NCBI GenBank assembly: GCA_025526915.1
Contig: JAHLKH010000126.1
Coordinates: forward strand, 1-64,000
Length of the DNA: 64,000 bases
Origin: Entophlyctis helioformis
Lineage: Eukaryota; Chytridiomycota; Chytridiomycetes; Chytridiales; Chytriomycetaceae
Direction of reading: 5' to 3'
How positions within the stretch are numbered: the first letter of the stretch is position 1; each line of letters starts with the position of its first letter. The notes under the pieces were generated by a model. That model searched no databases, was not told where the DNA came from, and saw nothing but the letters and a program-made list of their open reading frames with translations. Both the position numbers and the translations under genes were made by a program. Below are positions 10,894 through 20,255 of this stretch, one piece after another.

Positions 10894-13548
10894 TCAAAGT
10901 TTGGCAGCCACTTTGCTGCGCTTGCCGAACGGGTGCTGCGAGTTGCATGGCACGTAAGAATACAGATCTGGAGGTACACGCAAAGAGATGGCTTGGCTTG
11001 ATAGGCAGCAAAACTTACAGAGTCGGTCGAGGTCAGGATGCTGGCGTCTTCGGGGCGAGACTCGAGCGGCACATAGCTGCGCTTGCCCTCGCCCGTGTAC
11101 ACCTGGCGCGGACGCCAGATCTTGGCGTCGGCATCGTCAAGGGACTCGCACCAGTGGCTGGCCACGGCATGCCGCACGAGCGTTAGATGAGAATGCGATG
11201 GCTGCATCATGGGAGTAACGACTTACGCGAGCCAGCCAGCCACGCGGGGGATGGCAAAGAGGACAGGGAAGAAGTCGGTCGGGAAACCCATGGCTCTGTA
11301 GATCAGGCCCGAATAGACTGGCATGGTCTGTCAGCACAACCGTGGACGCCAATCGGCATGGCATGCATGACATGCTCGGCACACTCACAGTCGACGTTGG
11401 GGTAGAGACGCTTGGACACAAAGTAGTTGTCCTGCAGAGCGAGCTTCTCCAGCTCAATGGCAACGTCGATGAGCGGCTCGCGACCGCACACCTCAAACAC
11501 CTCGTAGGCAATGCGGCGGATGATCTTGGCACGCGGGTCGTAGTTCTTGTAGACGCGGTGTCCAAAGCCCTGCCAACGGTAGACACGCGGAGAGTGGTCA
11601 GCTTGGATGGGATGGATCACGGGGAAGCAAAGGACGCGAGGGGCAGACAGCAATTTACCATGAGCTTGCGCTTGCGCTGCTTGACCTCTTCCAGGAACGA
11701 TGCCACCTTGTCCACGGTGCCAATATCCTCGAGCATGCGCAGAACAGCCTGGATGACCAGAGTCAGTTGTCAACCGCAAGCAAGATGCTGGATGCGATCC
11801 CCTCAAGCCGCACCTCGTTTGCGCCACCGTGGAGAGGGCCGTAGAGAGCAGAGGCGGCACCGGCAACAGCGCTGTATGGATCAACCAGCGACGATCCAAT
11901 GTGGCGCATGGCCGCGGTTGAGCAGTTGAGCTCGTGGTCGGCGTGCAGGATGAACAGCACGTCGAGCGCCTTGGCCAGCTTTGGATGCGGGCGGTAGTCA
12001 GGCTCCGACAGACGATCCATCATGTACAGAAAGTTTTCAGTGTACGACAGGTTCTTGGCCGGCTGGTTGTAAGGACGGCCAATGCGATGCCTGCCAGCCG
12101 TGCAAGGATGGGTGAGACTCGGCAGACGATGGATGGAGACACGGAAACCAAGCATGGCCGCAGATTCGGCGTTGCCTGATGGTGCACTGACCTGTAGCAA
12201 GCGCAGCGACGGTGGGAACCTTGCCCATGAGACGCAGGATCTGCTTGTTGCGCACGCGCTGGTTCTTGACGAACAGGTCGGGGCCTTGCAGGGCGGGGTT
12301 TGCTTCAGGGTGGAAGGTGGACATGGCCGAGACGGAGCTGCCAGGCACGCGCAACACATACATGTAGGGATCAGATGGGTGCTTGATCTCCATCTCGAGT
12401 GGGACTGGCGACACTACGCGGACAGCATGCGATCAAAGGAGATGCGCCACAACAGAAAGCAACGGGACGTCATACCTGATGAACATGCCCATGGGGTGTG
12501 CGTCTGGGTTGAACGAGCGCATGAGTTCCTGCACGCGGGTGTGGATGAACGTGTGGGTCATGACCTGCGACGACCACGCAGCGTACTGAGCCTTTGAGGG
12601 CAGCTCGCCTGGATCGAGGATCAAGGATCAGCCACGATGCGGTGAGATTGAATGCGGTGAGATGCGGCGCGGAGCAATGCGATGCGATGCGATCAAGAGA
12701 CGGCACACACACCACATGGTGCACACACGCACACACAAGACATGCCCAAGGCACGCACCGTAGATGAGCAGGTACGAGACCTCGAGAAAGTTGGACTTTT
12801 CGGCGAGCTCCTCGATGGGATAGCCGCGGTAGCGCAGGATGCCTGCATCACCGTCAATGTCGCATATCTTTGAGCGGCACACGGCGGTGTTGACGTAGGC
12901 GGGATCGAACAGACGCAGGCCGTCGGGGCCGGCGCCGTCGACCTTCATGGCCTGGAAGGCGGTGGCGCGGATGGTGCCGTCGTGGATGGGCACCTCGTAG
13001 CGCCTGCCGGTGCGGTTGTCGAGGACCGTGAGCGACTGCGTGTTGGCGCTGGGCGGGGCAAGGCACGGCGCGAGTGTGAGTGCACGGCGGGTAGTTGGGC
13101 CACAGAGCCAGCGGGACAGGCAGAGCCAGCGGGACAGAGCCAGGGGGACAGAGCCAGCGGGACAGAGCCAGGGAACACACCTCTTGGGCATGACCACAAA
13201 GGCCGACGGCAGGTCAGCCGGGGCAGCCTTGGACGCGCCAGAGCCAGAGCCAGAGAGGGAGGCAGAGGCAGAGCCAGAGCCAGAGCCAATGGGAGGCACG
13301 ATGGGGACGGTCTGCGTGTGGCCGGTCGAGCGGTCGCGCAGCAGCAGCTCGTGGGTCGGGGCGCCGTGCGCGGGTGCCGGTGCGGGTGCCGGTGCGGGTC
13401 TGGGCAGGGAGACAGTCAGCGTGTGAGTGAGTGCATTAGTGGTGTGCATAAGCCAGGCGAGTGCTTACTTTGCCATGCTGACGGTGCTCTCGTTGGCGGC
13501 TGCGAGGGCAGGAATGCATTCGAGGCATCGCCCGGTATCGCTCTCCAT
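10894..13548 (-). CDS. Citrate synthase, gltA-like, with PTS1-like end
   Basis: Condenses acetyl-CoA and oxaloacetate to citrate. About ten exons on the minus strand. The N-terminus is MESDTGRC... (an alternative start is the ATG at 13476), followed by an Ala/Pro/Ser-rich segment. The core has the bacterial/peroxisomal-type beginning [15 protein letters not shown] and DGTIRATAF, then [40 protein letters not shown], the catalytic His regions [20 protein letters not shown] and [15 protein letters not shown], and the Asp-containing [20 protein letters not shown]. The last intron, spliced to the acceptor at GCAACTCGCAG, gives the ending [16 protein letters not shown] is a type 1 peroxisomal signal. 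No obvious mitochondrial presequence is seen. By type and tail it resembles plant glyoxysomal enzymes, so a glyoxylate-cycle role is likely (inference). Family very sure; localisation moderately so. Confidence 0.92.
13110..13180. repeat. Minisatellite in a citrate synthase intron
   Basis: Tandem units of the type AGCGGGACAGAGCCAG, several copies, inside the intron between the Ser/Gly-rich exon and the exon encoding TVLDNRTG. Confidence 0.8.
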
Positions 13549-13724
13549 CGCTCGCCGTATTGAGATGCACGTGGCGATGGGGAGATTCCATTTGTGCTTA
13601 TGCGTGTCTGTGTGTCTCTGTAAGTGCCTGTAAGCGCCTGCTGGCCTTGAACAACCACATACACTCTTACCACAAACACGCTGCAAACACACCACAAACA
13701 CGCTGCTTTCCACCCAACACGCCA

Positions 13725-14243
13725 ATGGAGCGAAAGTCGGTGCGCGACCAGATCATTCAGACCGTGGGCTTCTGCCCAAAGGGTGCGTCTATTTGAGCGT
13801 GTATCTGTCTGAGCGTGTGTCTGCCTGAGCGTGTGTCTGTCTGAGTGTCTGCCTGTCTGAGCGTGTGTCTGCCTGCCTGTCGAAGCGTGTGTCTGCCTGC
13901 CTGCATGTATCTCGTACGCCACGAGACTACACAGTCACACTCACCAACACTCACGCACACACACTCACACGCTCGGACAGATGCCATCGGATGGCTGTAT
14001 GCCGCGCGCGGCTTCTACAAGATGAAGCAGTACCACGCCGTCATCGAGAGCGTCGCACCAGCCCTGCGCAACGAGCGCACAAAGCGCGAGGCCCAGCACC
14101 TGCTGGCCTTTTCGCTGCTCAACACGGGCCAGCCCGAGGCAGCGGCCGGTGCCTACTTCAAGTCCATCAACTACGGCAACGACACGGACTGGCAGCCGCT
14201 GGTCGAGCTGTTTATGGACAACCCCAAGCTCAAGCTGACTTGA
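13725..14243 (+). CDS. Small helical (TPR-like) protein, two exons
   Basis: Exon 1 13725..13782 (MERKSVRDQIIQTVGFCPK) and exon 2 13981..14243 join in phase through a Gly/Asp codon, giving about 106 residues ending MDNPKLKLT. The body is entirely helical, with two helix pairs typical of TPR motifs: AIGWLYAARGFYKMKQYHAV and REAQHLLAFSLLNTGQPEAA. No targeting or membrane segment is visible. The exact family was not recognised. The start lies 176 bp from the divergent citrate synthase start, so the two may share a promoter region. An AATAAAAC polyadenylation-like signal follows at about 14313. Confidence 0.72.
13797..13910. repeat. TGTCTGAGCG/TGTCTGCCTG minisatellite in an intron
   Basis: Imperfect 8-12 bp units (TCTGAGCGTGTG, TCTGCCTG) fill most of the single intron of the small helical protein gene. 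Confidence 0.8.
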
Positions 14244-14688
14244 CAGCGCCGCACCACTTCACGGCGTATCCCTCCTCGTCTCTCCACGTCGCATGCTGCC
14301 ACACTTGTACGCAATAAAACAACATCTCGCCACCAGCACGGGCACGATATAGACACGGACACGGGCACCAGTATCAGCACCAGTGTCAGCACCAGTGCCA
14401 GTATCAGTAGCAGCAACACGCTGGCACCCCCCGTGTCCAAACCGCAGCGGCGTGTGCCCGCCAACAATCGCGATGGTCGCACACGTTGAATCACGCATCT
14501 GATCATCGGCCAAACTCCGCCGAGATGCTCACTGCCCACGAGCCCATCTGCCCACGAGCCCATCTGCCCACGAGCCCACGAGCCCACGAGCATCTGCCCT
14601 GCCTCTTTCCCGGCCTTCCCTCAAACCCGCCTTCGCTTCACTGCCAATAACAACAACAACAACAACAACAACAACCAACAACAACAAC

Positions 14689-17130
14689 ATGCGTCTGTGG
14701 CGTCGACGAAAGACGGGCCTCTCGAAGCGCCTGCTCAAGCAGCGTGCTGCCGCGCTTGCTGCCACAAAGGCCGGCCTGGCGATGCAAAAGGCGTTTCCCG
14801 TGCCACTGCCCGCCGTGCTCGAGCTCGCGCTGGCCGGCCGCATCGCCGCACACCGCGCTGCCCTTGACCAGCCTGGTGGTCCCTCATCGCAGCAGCAGCA
14901 CGACAACACGCACACGCACACGCCTACGCCAGTTGCCCTCACGCTGCCCTTTGAGCTCGTGCGCGCCATTGCACACGCTCCGGTGCTCTCGCAGCGTGAC
15001 CGTCTGTCGCTGTCGCTCGTCTGCTTAGCCTGGCACGTGCCCGCCACAGAGGCGCTCTTTGACGGCGTGGGTGCCCGCCACTGCAGCCCTGACGTCTTCT
15101 GCCGCATTCTCCTGCGGCTGCGCAACCGCTGGATCGCTAGATCTGGCATGTTCACTGTACCGCATCCGTCCACGCTGGCCTGCATTGGCCGTGACTCGGA
15201 CGACGCTCACTACGTGGGCTCGCACGTGGAGTTGAGCAAGACGGCCACCAGGGCGTCGGCGGCCGGCTCTGGCTCCACGAGCGCCATGTCGTACACGTCG
15301 CTGCTCGCTCGTCTGCCATCGCGTCTCGCCTCGCTGGTCATCAGAAAGAACAAGCCGCTGCCGACCACAGCGTCCACTGCCAAGCCACCTTTGGCCGGCC
15401 AGCCCGCGAATCCGTTCGACTACACCTACCACGTCAGTCCGCGCATGCTCGCCTGCCCTGCAGTCTACCCGCTCAAGGTCAAGATCGCGTCGCTAAGCCA
15501 TCCACACTACGGCTCCGGCGTCAACCTGCACTTTTCTGCCGCCTCGCTGTCCTACTCGAACCTGTACCAAGTCACCAATGCCTTTTGCTCGGGGCCCGTC
15601 ATTCTCGACTTGGGCTTTGTGTTCAAGGCGTTTGGCGGCCAGGTGCGCGCGATCCACCACTCGAGCACGCGCATGGCCGAGCTCGAGATGATTGCTGAAA
15701 AGTGTCCGCGGCTGACGACCATCGATGCCGTCATCTGCGAGTCGTTCAACACCGGCACGAATCTCCAGCTGCTGTTTGGTGGCGATGGTGGCGGCGGTAA
15801 TGCTGGTGGCGATGGTGCCGTCGATCAGCAGACGACCAGCGATGCCGACGGTAGTGACGACAGCGACAGCAGCAGCATTGCCAGCATTGCGAGTATCGCC
15901 GTTGGCAATCTACCCGACAGCGAGATGGCTGACGACGAGGCGACGCCAAAGACAGCCGCTGCGTTACCTTTGCCTGGCGCTGATCAAGAAGAGTTGCAGG
16001 CTGGCCCTTCAACAGCCGTTCAAGACCCTACACCGGCACTGGCACTGGCAACGGCACATGTCGCCGAGACCAAGCCTACCGAATCCGCCCGGTCCACGCG
16101 ACCGAATGCCATCGTGTTCAGAAACGTCCAGTCGATCTGCCTGCGCATGCCGTACGGGCTCAGCGCCATGGGCCTCCCCACCGACATGCTTTCACCGCGT
16201 CTGCGGTCGCTCAAGCTCGACCGTATCTGCGGGACACCCGCACAGATGCGCACGCTTCTCGCTTCGGCAGGCACGAATCTACTGACGCTGCGCATTGACG
16301 AGTTCTCGGTCAAGGACCATGCCTGGTTCTCCCATCTGGGATCCCTTTGCCCGAACATTGAGGATATCAGTCTGACGGCCACGCCGCTGCCCGTGTTTGG
16401 TGCGGACGCGGAGACGGGGTGGGTGCCGCCGCACCTGCAGACCGCCAAGCGCGACCGGCACACTACGTTGCCGCTGATGTTGGCGAGCTGCGGCCGGCTG
16501 CGGAGGCTGTCGCTCACGCGCTTCGAGGACCCGCTGTTTCTGGACTTGATGGCGGGCGGGTGCCCGCGGCTGCGCTCGCTCACGCTGGAACGTGTGGTGG
16601 TGCCGGCGGCGCGGCTGCTGAAGCTGCTCGACACGATCCCGCTGACGGCGGTCAAGTGCGTGGACATGCCGGCCATTGACGCCGTGTTCCTGGCATGCAT
16701 GAGCGATACGCGGTCCGGCACGACGCTCACGACACTGACGCTCACCGTGCACGACGATCTGAGTCTGGGCGATGTGGTGCACCACGTAACCAACGGCCTC
16801 AAGAACGCGACGCTCGTCACCGTGTCGACGCACCATTGCAGCAGCTACGACGAGCTCGTTCGGCGCGACCGGCTCTTTTGGGCTAAATGGGAGTCGGACC
16901 GCCGTGCCGAATCGCTCTCGTCGATGCTCTCACGCTCGACCACGTCCGCACAGCCGCGGCCCGCACCAGCAACGCTGTCGACGCTGTTGCGCACACTGTT
17001 CTCTCGCCGACGCCGACGTCCACGCATGAGCGATTTGTACATGCTGGACGACCCCGTGCCGCCCGGCATCAAACGCGTTCTGTGGACGGGCCACGGCGTG
17101 CTCGATATCACCACATCGAGCGCTTCGTAA
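14689..17130 (+). CDS. F-box protein, large, single exon
   Basis: 813-residue open frame without introns. After a basic start (MRLWRRRKTGLSKRLLKQ) an F-box covers about residues 85-125 (LPFELVRAIAH..., SLVCLAWHVPATEALF), the SKP1-binding module of SCF ubiquitin ligases. The remainder is a long C-terminal region with irregular leucine-rich strands (for example LRSLKLDRICG, LLTLRIDEFSV, RLRRLSLTRF, LRSLTLERVVV), as in F-box/LRR substrate receptors, interrupted by an acidic Asp/Ser-rich insertion at about residues 360-430. The 5' leader has an AAC-rich stretch just before the ATG. The second F-box protein at 20256 has the same plan in opposite orientation. Substrate unknown. Confidence 0.78.
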   Translation: MRLWRRRKTGLSKRLLKQRAAALAATKAGLAMQKAFPVPLPAVLELALAGRIAAHRAALDQPGGPSSQQQHDNTHTHTPTPVALTLPFELVRAIAHAPVLSQRDRLSLSLVCLAWHVPATEALFDGVGARHCSPDVFCRILLRLRNRWIARSGMFTVPHPSTLACIGRDSDDAHYVGSHVELSKTATRASAAGSGSTSAMSYTSLLARLPSRLASLVIRKNKPLPTTASTAKPPLAGQPANPFDYTYHVSPRMLACPAVYPLKVKIASLSHPHYGSGVNLHFSAASLSYSNLYQVTNAFCSGPVILDLGFVFKAFGGQVRAIHHSSTRMAELEMIAEKCPRLTTIDAVICESFNTGTNLQLLFGGDGGGGNAGGDGAVDQQTTSDADGSDDSDSSSIASIASIAVGNLPDSEMADDEATPKTAAALPLPGADQEELQAGPSTAVQDPTPALALATAHVAETKPTESARSTRPNAIVFRNVQSICLRMPYGLSAMGLPTDMLSPRLRSLKLDRICGTPAQMRTLLASAGTNLLTLRIDEFSVKDHAWFSHLGSLCPNIEDISLTATPLPVFGADAETGWVPPHLQTAKRDRHTTLPLMLASCGRLRRLSLTRFEDPLFLDLMAGGCPRLRSLTLERVVVPAARLLKLLDTIPLTAVKCVDMPAIDAVFLACMSDTRSGTTLTTLTLTVHDDLSLGDVVHHVTNGLKNATLVTVSTHHCSSYDELVRRDRLFWAKWESDRRAESLSSMLSRSTTSAQPRPAPATLSTLLRTLFSRRRRRPRMSDLYMLDDPVPPGIKRVLWTGHGVLDITTSSAS

Positions 17131-17157
17131 TGCGTGAGAGACGCACCCTCCAATGCA

Positions 17158-17158
17158 A

Positions 17159-17193
<35 letters not shown>

Positions 17194-17213
17194 ACACACA
17201 CACACACACACAT
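17158..17213. repeat. (CA)n microsatellite downstream of the F-box gene
   Basis: Two CA runs broken by one CC, immediately 3' of the F-box stop codon, in the convergent spacer with the G-alpha gene. Confidence 0.95.
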
Positions 17214-17512
17214 AATATGCTTATTGAACATCTTTCCAGCCTGGAAACAACCGTGTATTTTCGGGTCCAGCAACCAGTATAAGTGTATATCGGAGATCGG
17301 AAGGGGACGGTGGCAGAGTGAGAGGGTGAGGGACAGGGAGAGAGATGAGGGGAGGGCACGTGGCCGAGCATCGCCTCTGCCGGCCAGCTGCAAGCCAACC
17401 ACAAGGAGGTGGGAGCTGGACACGCGGTGGTTAGTAGAGACGGGATGTAAAAGTGTCGGAAGGATGAAGATGAGGCGTAGGATGATGGTTTAGAATGGGT
17501 GGGGGAGGGGGG

Positions 17513-19735
17513 CTAGAGCCAGCCGCTCATGGCTTGGTGCATGAGCGAGTCCGTTACGGACGCGATAATCTTTTTCATGGCCTTGGAGTCGGTGCAGCAC
17601 GTGATGTGCACGTAGACGCCCTTTTCGGGGTTCTTGTTCTGTGCGAGGAACTGGTTGCCAAAGAACTTGACGGCTCCTTTGAGGTCTTGCACGCCTCCAT
17701 TAGCAGCTGTGTGTGCAGGTGTGTGCAGGTGTGTCGTCGGATTTAGGGGACAGCAGGTGTGAATCAGCGTGCCAGGTGTCAAGAACAGGGTGGATAGGAT
17801 AGACAGGCCACTCACGCTGGTAGCCCGGGAAATACGTCTTGATATTAGACGTCTTGATCTTCTTCTCAAAGAGGTCCTTTTTGTTGAGGAACAGGATGAC
17901 GGGGATGCTGGCGAGAAGCTGGTTGTTGACGACCTCGCCAAAGAGCACCAGCGCGTCTTGCATACGGTTGACGCTCGGGTCCTCGACCAGCGTTTGGTCG
18001 TACGAGGCAAGCGATGTGATGAAGAGGATGTTGTGGACGTTGTCAAAGAAGGGTATCCATTGCTTGCGGTGCTGTGTGGTTGGTGCGCGGCTCGAGTCAG
18101 TACGCGGCTGGGTCCAGCTGCGCGCGCTGGTGGTGCGCTGCTTACCTTGATCTGCCCGCCAACGTCAAAGACGTGAAACTGCAACAATGGGAATGGTCAG
18201 TATCACGCTGCACGGTCGCAAGCCAAGGAACGAATGCGAGCCCCTCACCCGCATCTGCTTGACATTGATGATGGTTTCAGTGACTTGTGTGGTCATGACG
18301 CGTGTGTTGAGGATATCTGTTGCATCCACGTGTCAGTCGCACGCCGTGCACGATCCATGTGCTGGCAGTCGTCAGAAGCCCACCTTCATCGGTCGGCATG
18401 TAGTTGGCCTGTGTAAACTCTTCAACCTTTTCCAGAAAGCTGTTTGACGCATGTGAGTCCTCCAGCATCACACCGCACAGCACATCCAGCCAAAAACTAT
18501 ACACTCCCGCACGATCACGCAAGCATCTCACTATGGCGCAGTGTCTTGCAGCATCTTTCCTCGCTCGCTGTACACCTTCTGGAACGTCGGGTCATGCCAC
18601 ACCGTCTTGATGGCCTTGGCAATCTCGGGCGTCAGCGTCATCGAGTCCGGCGCCATGAAGTTGACCGACGGCGACGCATTGAGCCCTCCGGTCAGCCCGG
18701 AAATGCTAGCCTCGGTCGCCGAGCTTGGTATCCCCGCACCGCCAGCCGTCGAGTTCCCCAGCCCGCTGCTGATGGACGGCTCGACACCGAACCGAAAATG
18801 CTCAATGATGGACGTGATGTACCCCTGTGTCGCGCACCATCACCGCCACCGCCACGATCGCCATCACGAGCACCAGCAGCATCATGAGCATCGGCACCGG
18901 CATCAATGGATGAGTAGACGCATCCAGCGCGTCGCAACGCACACAGACGGCAGTCGCCACTCACCTTGGTCTCGTCGTCGAAATTCGATACGCCCATCGA
19001 GGCGGCAGCATCAAACAGCATGAGCACAGCATCAGCGACATTCACGAGGATGCTTTTCTTGTACGCCGCTCGCTCGACATCGTCAAACGGCTGGCCATGG
19101 ACGAGACGCAGCTGCTTGAGGAAGGTGGTTTTGCCCGAGTCGCCTGAGCCGAGCAACAGGATGCGCGGCTCGTTCTTTGACTTTTCGAGCGACTCCTTGT
19201 CCGAGGCGATCTTGGCATCAATCTCTTTGGAGATTCGTTGCCTGGCGCGTGGACGAACATCGTAGTAGTGGTGATTGTAGTAGTGGTCGTGGCGGTCGTG
19301 ATCGTGATGGAAGCCGTAAAGGTGGTCGTGGTCGCCATGGTCGTCGTGGCGGCAAGAGAGATAGGGAGGGAGAGAGAGGGTGAGAGAGAGGAGATAGCAA
19401 AGGTTAAAAGGCCCGCGACAGTCCCGGAGCCAGACGTGAGTAGCCATCGCACAGGCGTGCCGGGATGTCGGATTCGTATTCACGGACAGCAGGACCAGAC
19501 GGGTAACAGCCATATTGGCAGATGATGACGAGGTCGTGGATGCCAATAATACCAACGGTCGGGCCGTCGCGCAGTGTATTTTCAGACACCCGCCGTCACG
19601 AGATGCGAGAGGAATGTGTGTCGCATTGGGGTTGTCGTTGACGTGCATGAGTGGCAGATACAGGGTGTGAGCGGCGTGTGGCCCAGGCGGCGCAACATAC
19701 CTGTCCTTGTCGGTCAGGGCTGTAGATTCTGCCAT
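17513..19735 (-). CDS. Heterotrimeric G protein alpha subunit, divergent
   Basis: Eight exons join cleanly: 19735..19701, 19241..18965, 18824..18532, 18439..18384, 18316..18249, 18178..18146, 18071..17816, 17706..17513, giving 403 residues. Motifs: P-loop GSGDSGKTT (usual GxGESGKST), switch I NTRVMTTQVTE (the switch I Arg kept, usual TG is TQ), switch II DVGGQIKHRKQW, FLNKKD, and TCCTDS in place of TCAT. The helical domain carries a Ser/Gly-rich insertion of about 55 residues before LTPEIAKAI. The protein ends SGWL, not the usual CGL-type tail, and the N-terminus MAESTALTDK lacks a MGxxxS/C myristoylation start. It should bind GTP and signal from a GPCR, but coupling and lipid anchoring may be unusual. 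The first intron, about 460 bp, is long for this window. Confidence 0.93.
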
Positions 19736-20255
19736 GTCGAGTATTGGCGAGAGCGAGAGTGCGAGTGAGAAGTGAGCGCACGGGTTTGTTTGTGTTTGTC
19801 GACGGGCGAGCTAGCGGGCAAGCTGGCTGGCGGGCGGGCTGGCGGGCTGGCTGGCGGGCTGGTTTCGCGAGGACGTGAATGCGAATCGAATCTGTGGCGC
19901 TTGGGGGGCGGGTGTCGAGAGCCCGTGAAATCGGCGGGTCCTGAAGGTGCGACAAGACGGTGCCGCCTGGCTCTGGATGCTGCTGCACACGCTTCTGCTG
20001 CTGTCGATGCTGCGCGGGCTGCCGGCACGGTGCTGGTGCTGCCCCTCGTTGTTGGCTGGCGAGTTGGAAAAGTCGGCGAGCCGAGTGCGACGTTGGCGAT
20101 TTCCACGACAAGTTGGATAATCAGGCGTTGGCGTTTGGGTCATTCTCTCGGCATTGGCCTTCCATCGCGCGAAGGCACCCTCTCCAAGGCACGCTCGCGC
20201 ACAAGATCCCCTGCCGCGCACCACGCCTCAACGGCAATGCTTGGATAGGCCACGT
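19736..20255. other. Upstream region of the G-alpha gene
   Basis: Spacer between the G-alpha start and the 3' end of the second F-box gene. Contains GCTGGCGGGC-type imperfect repeats at about 19805-19865. No convincing gene, tRNA or TATA element seen. Confidence 0.4.

Noticed and set aside
19714..20106. Possible minus-strand gene starting MEIANVALGSPTF
   Set aside because: Pro/Ala/Ser-rich frame without domain or splice support, overlapping imperfect GC-rich repeats upstream of G-alpha.
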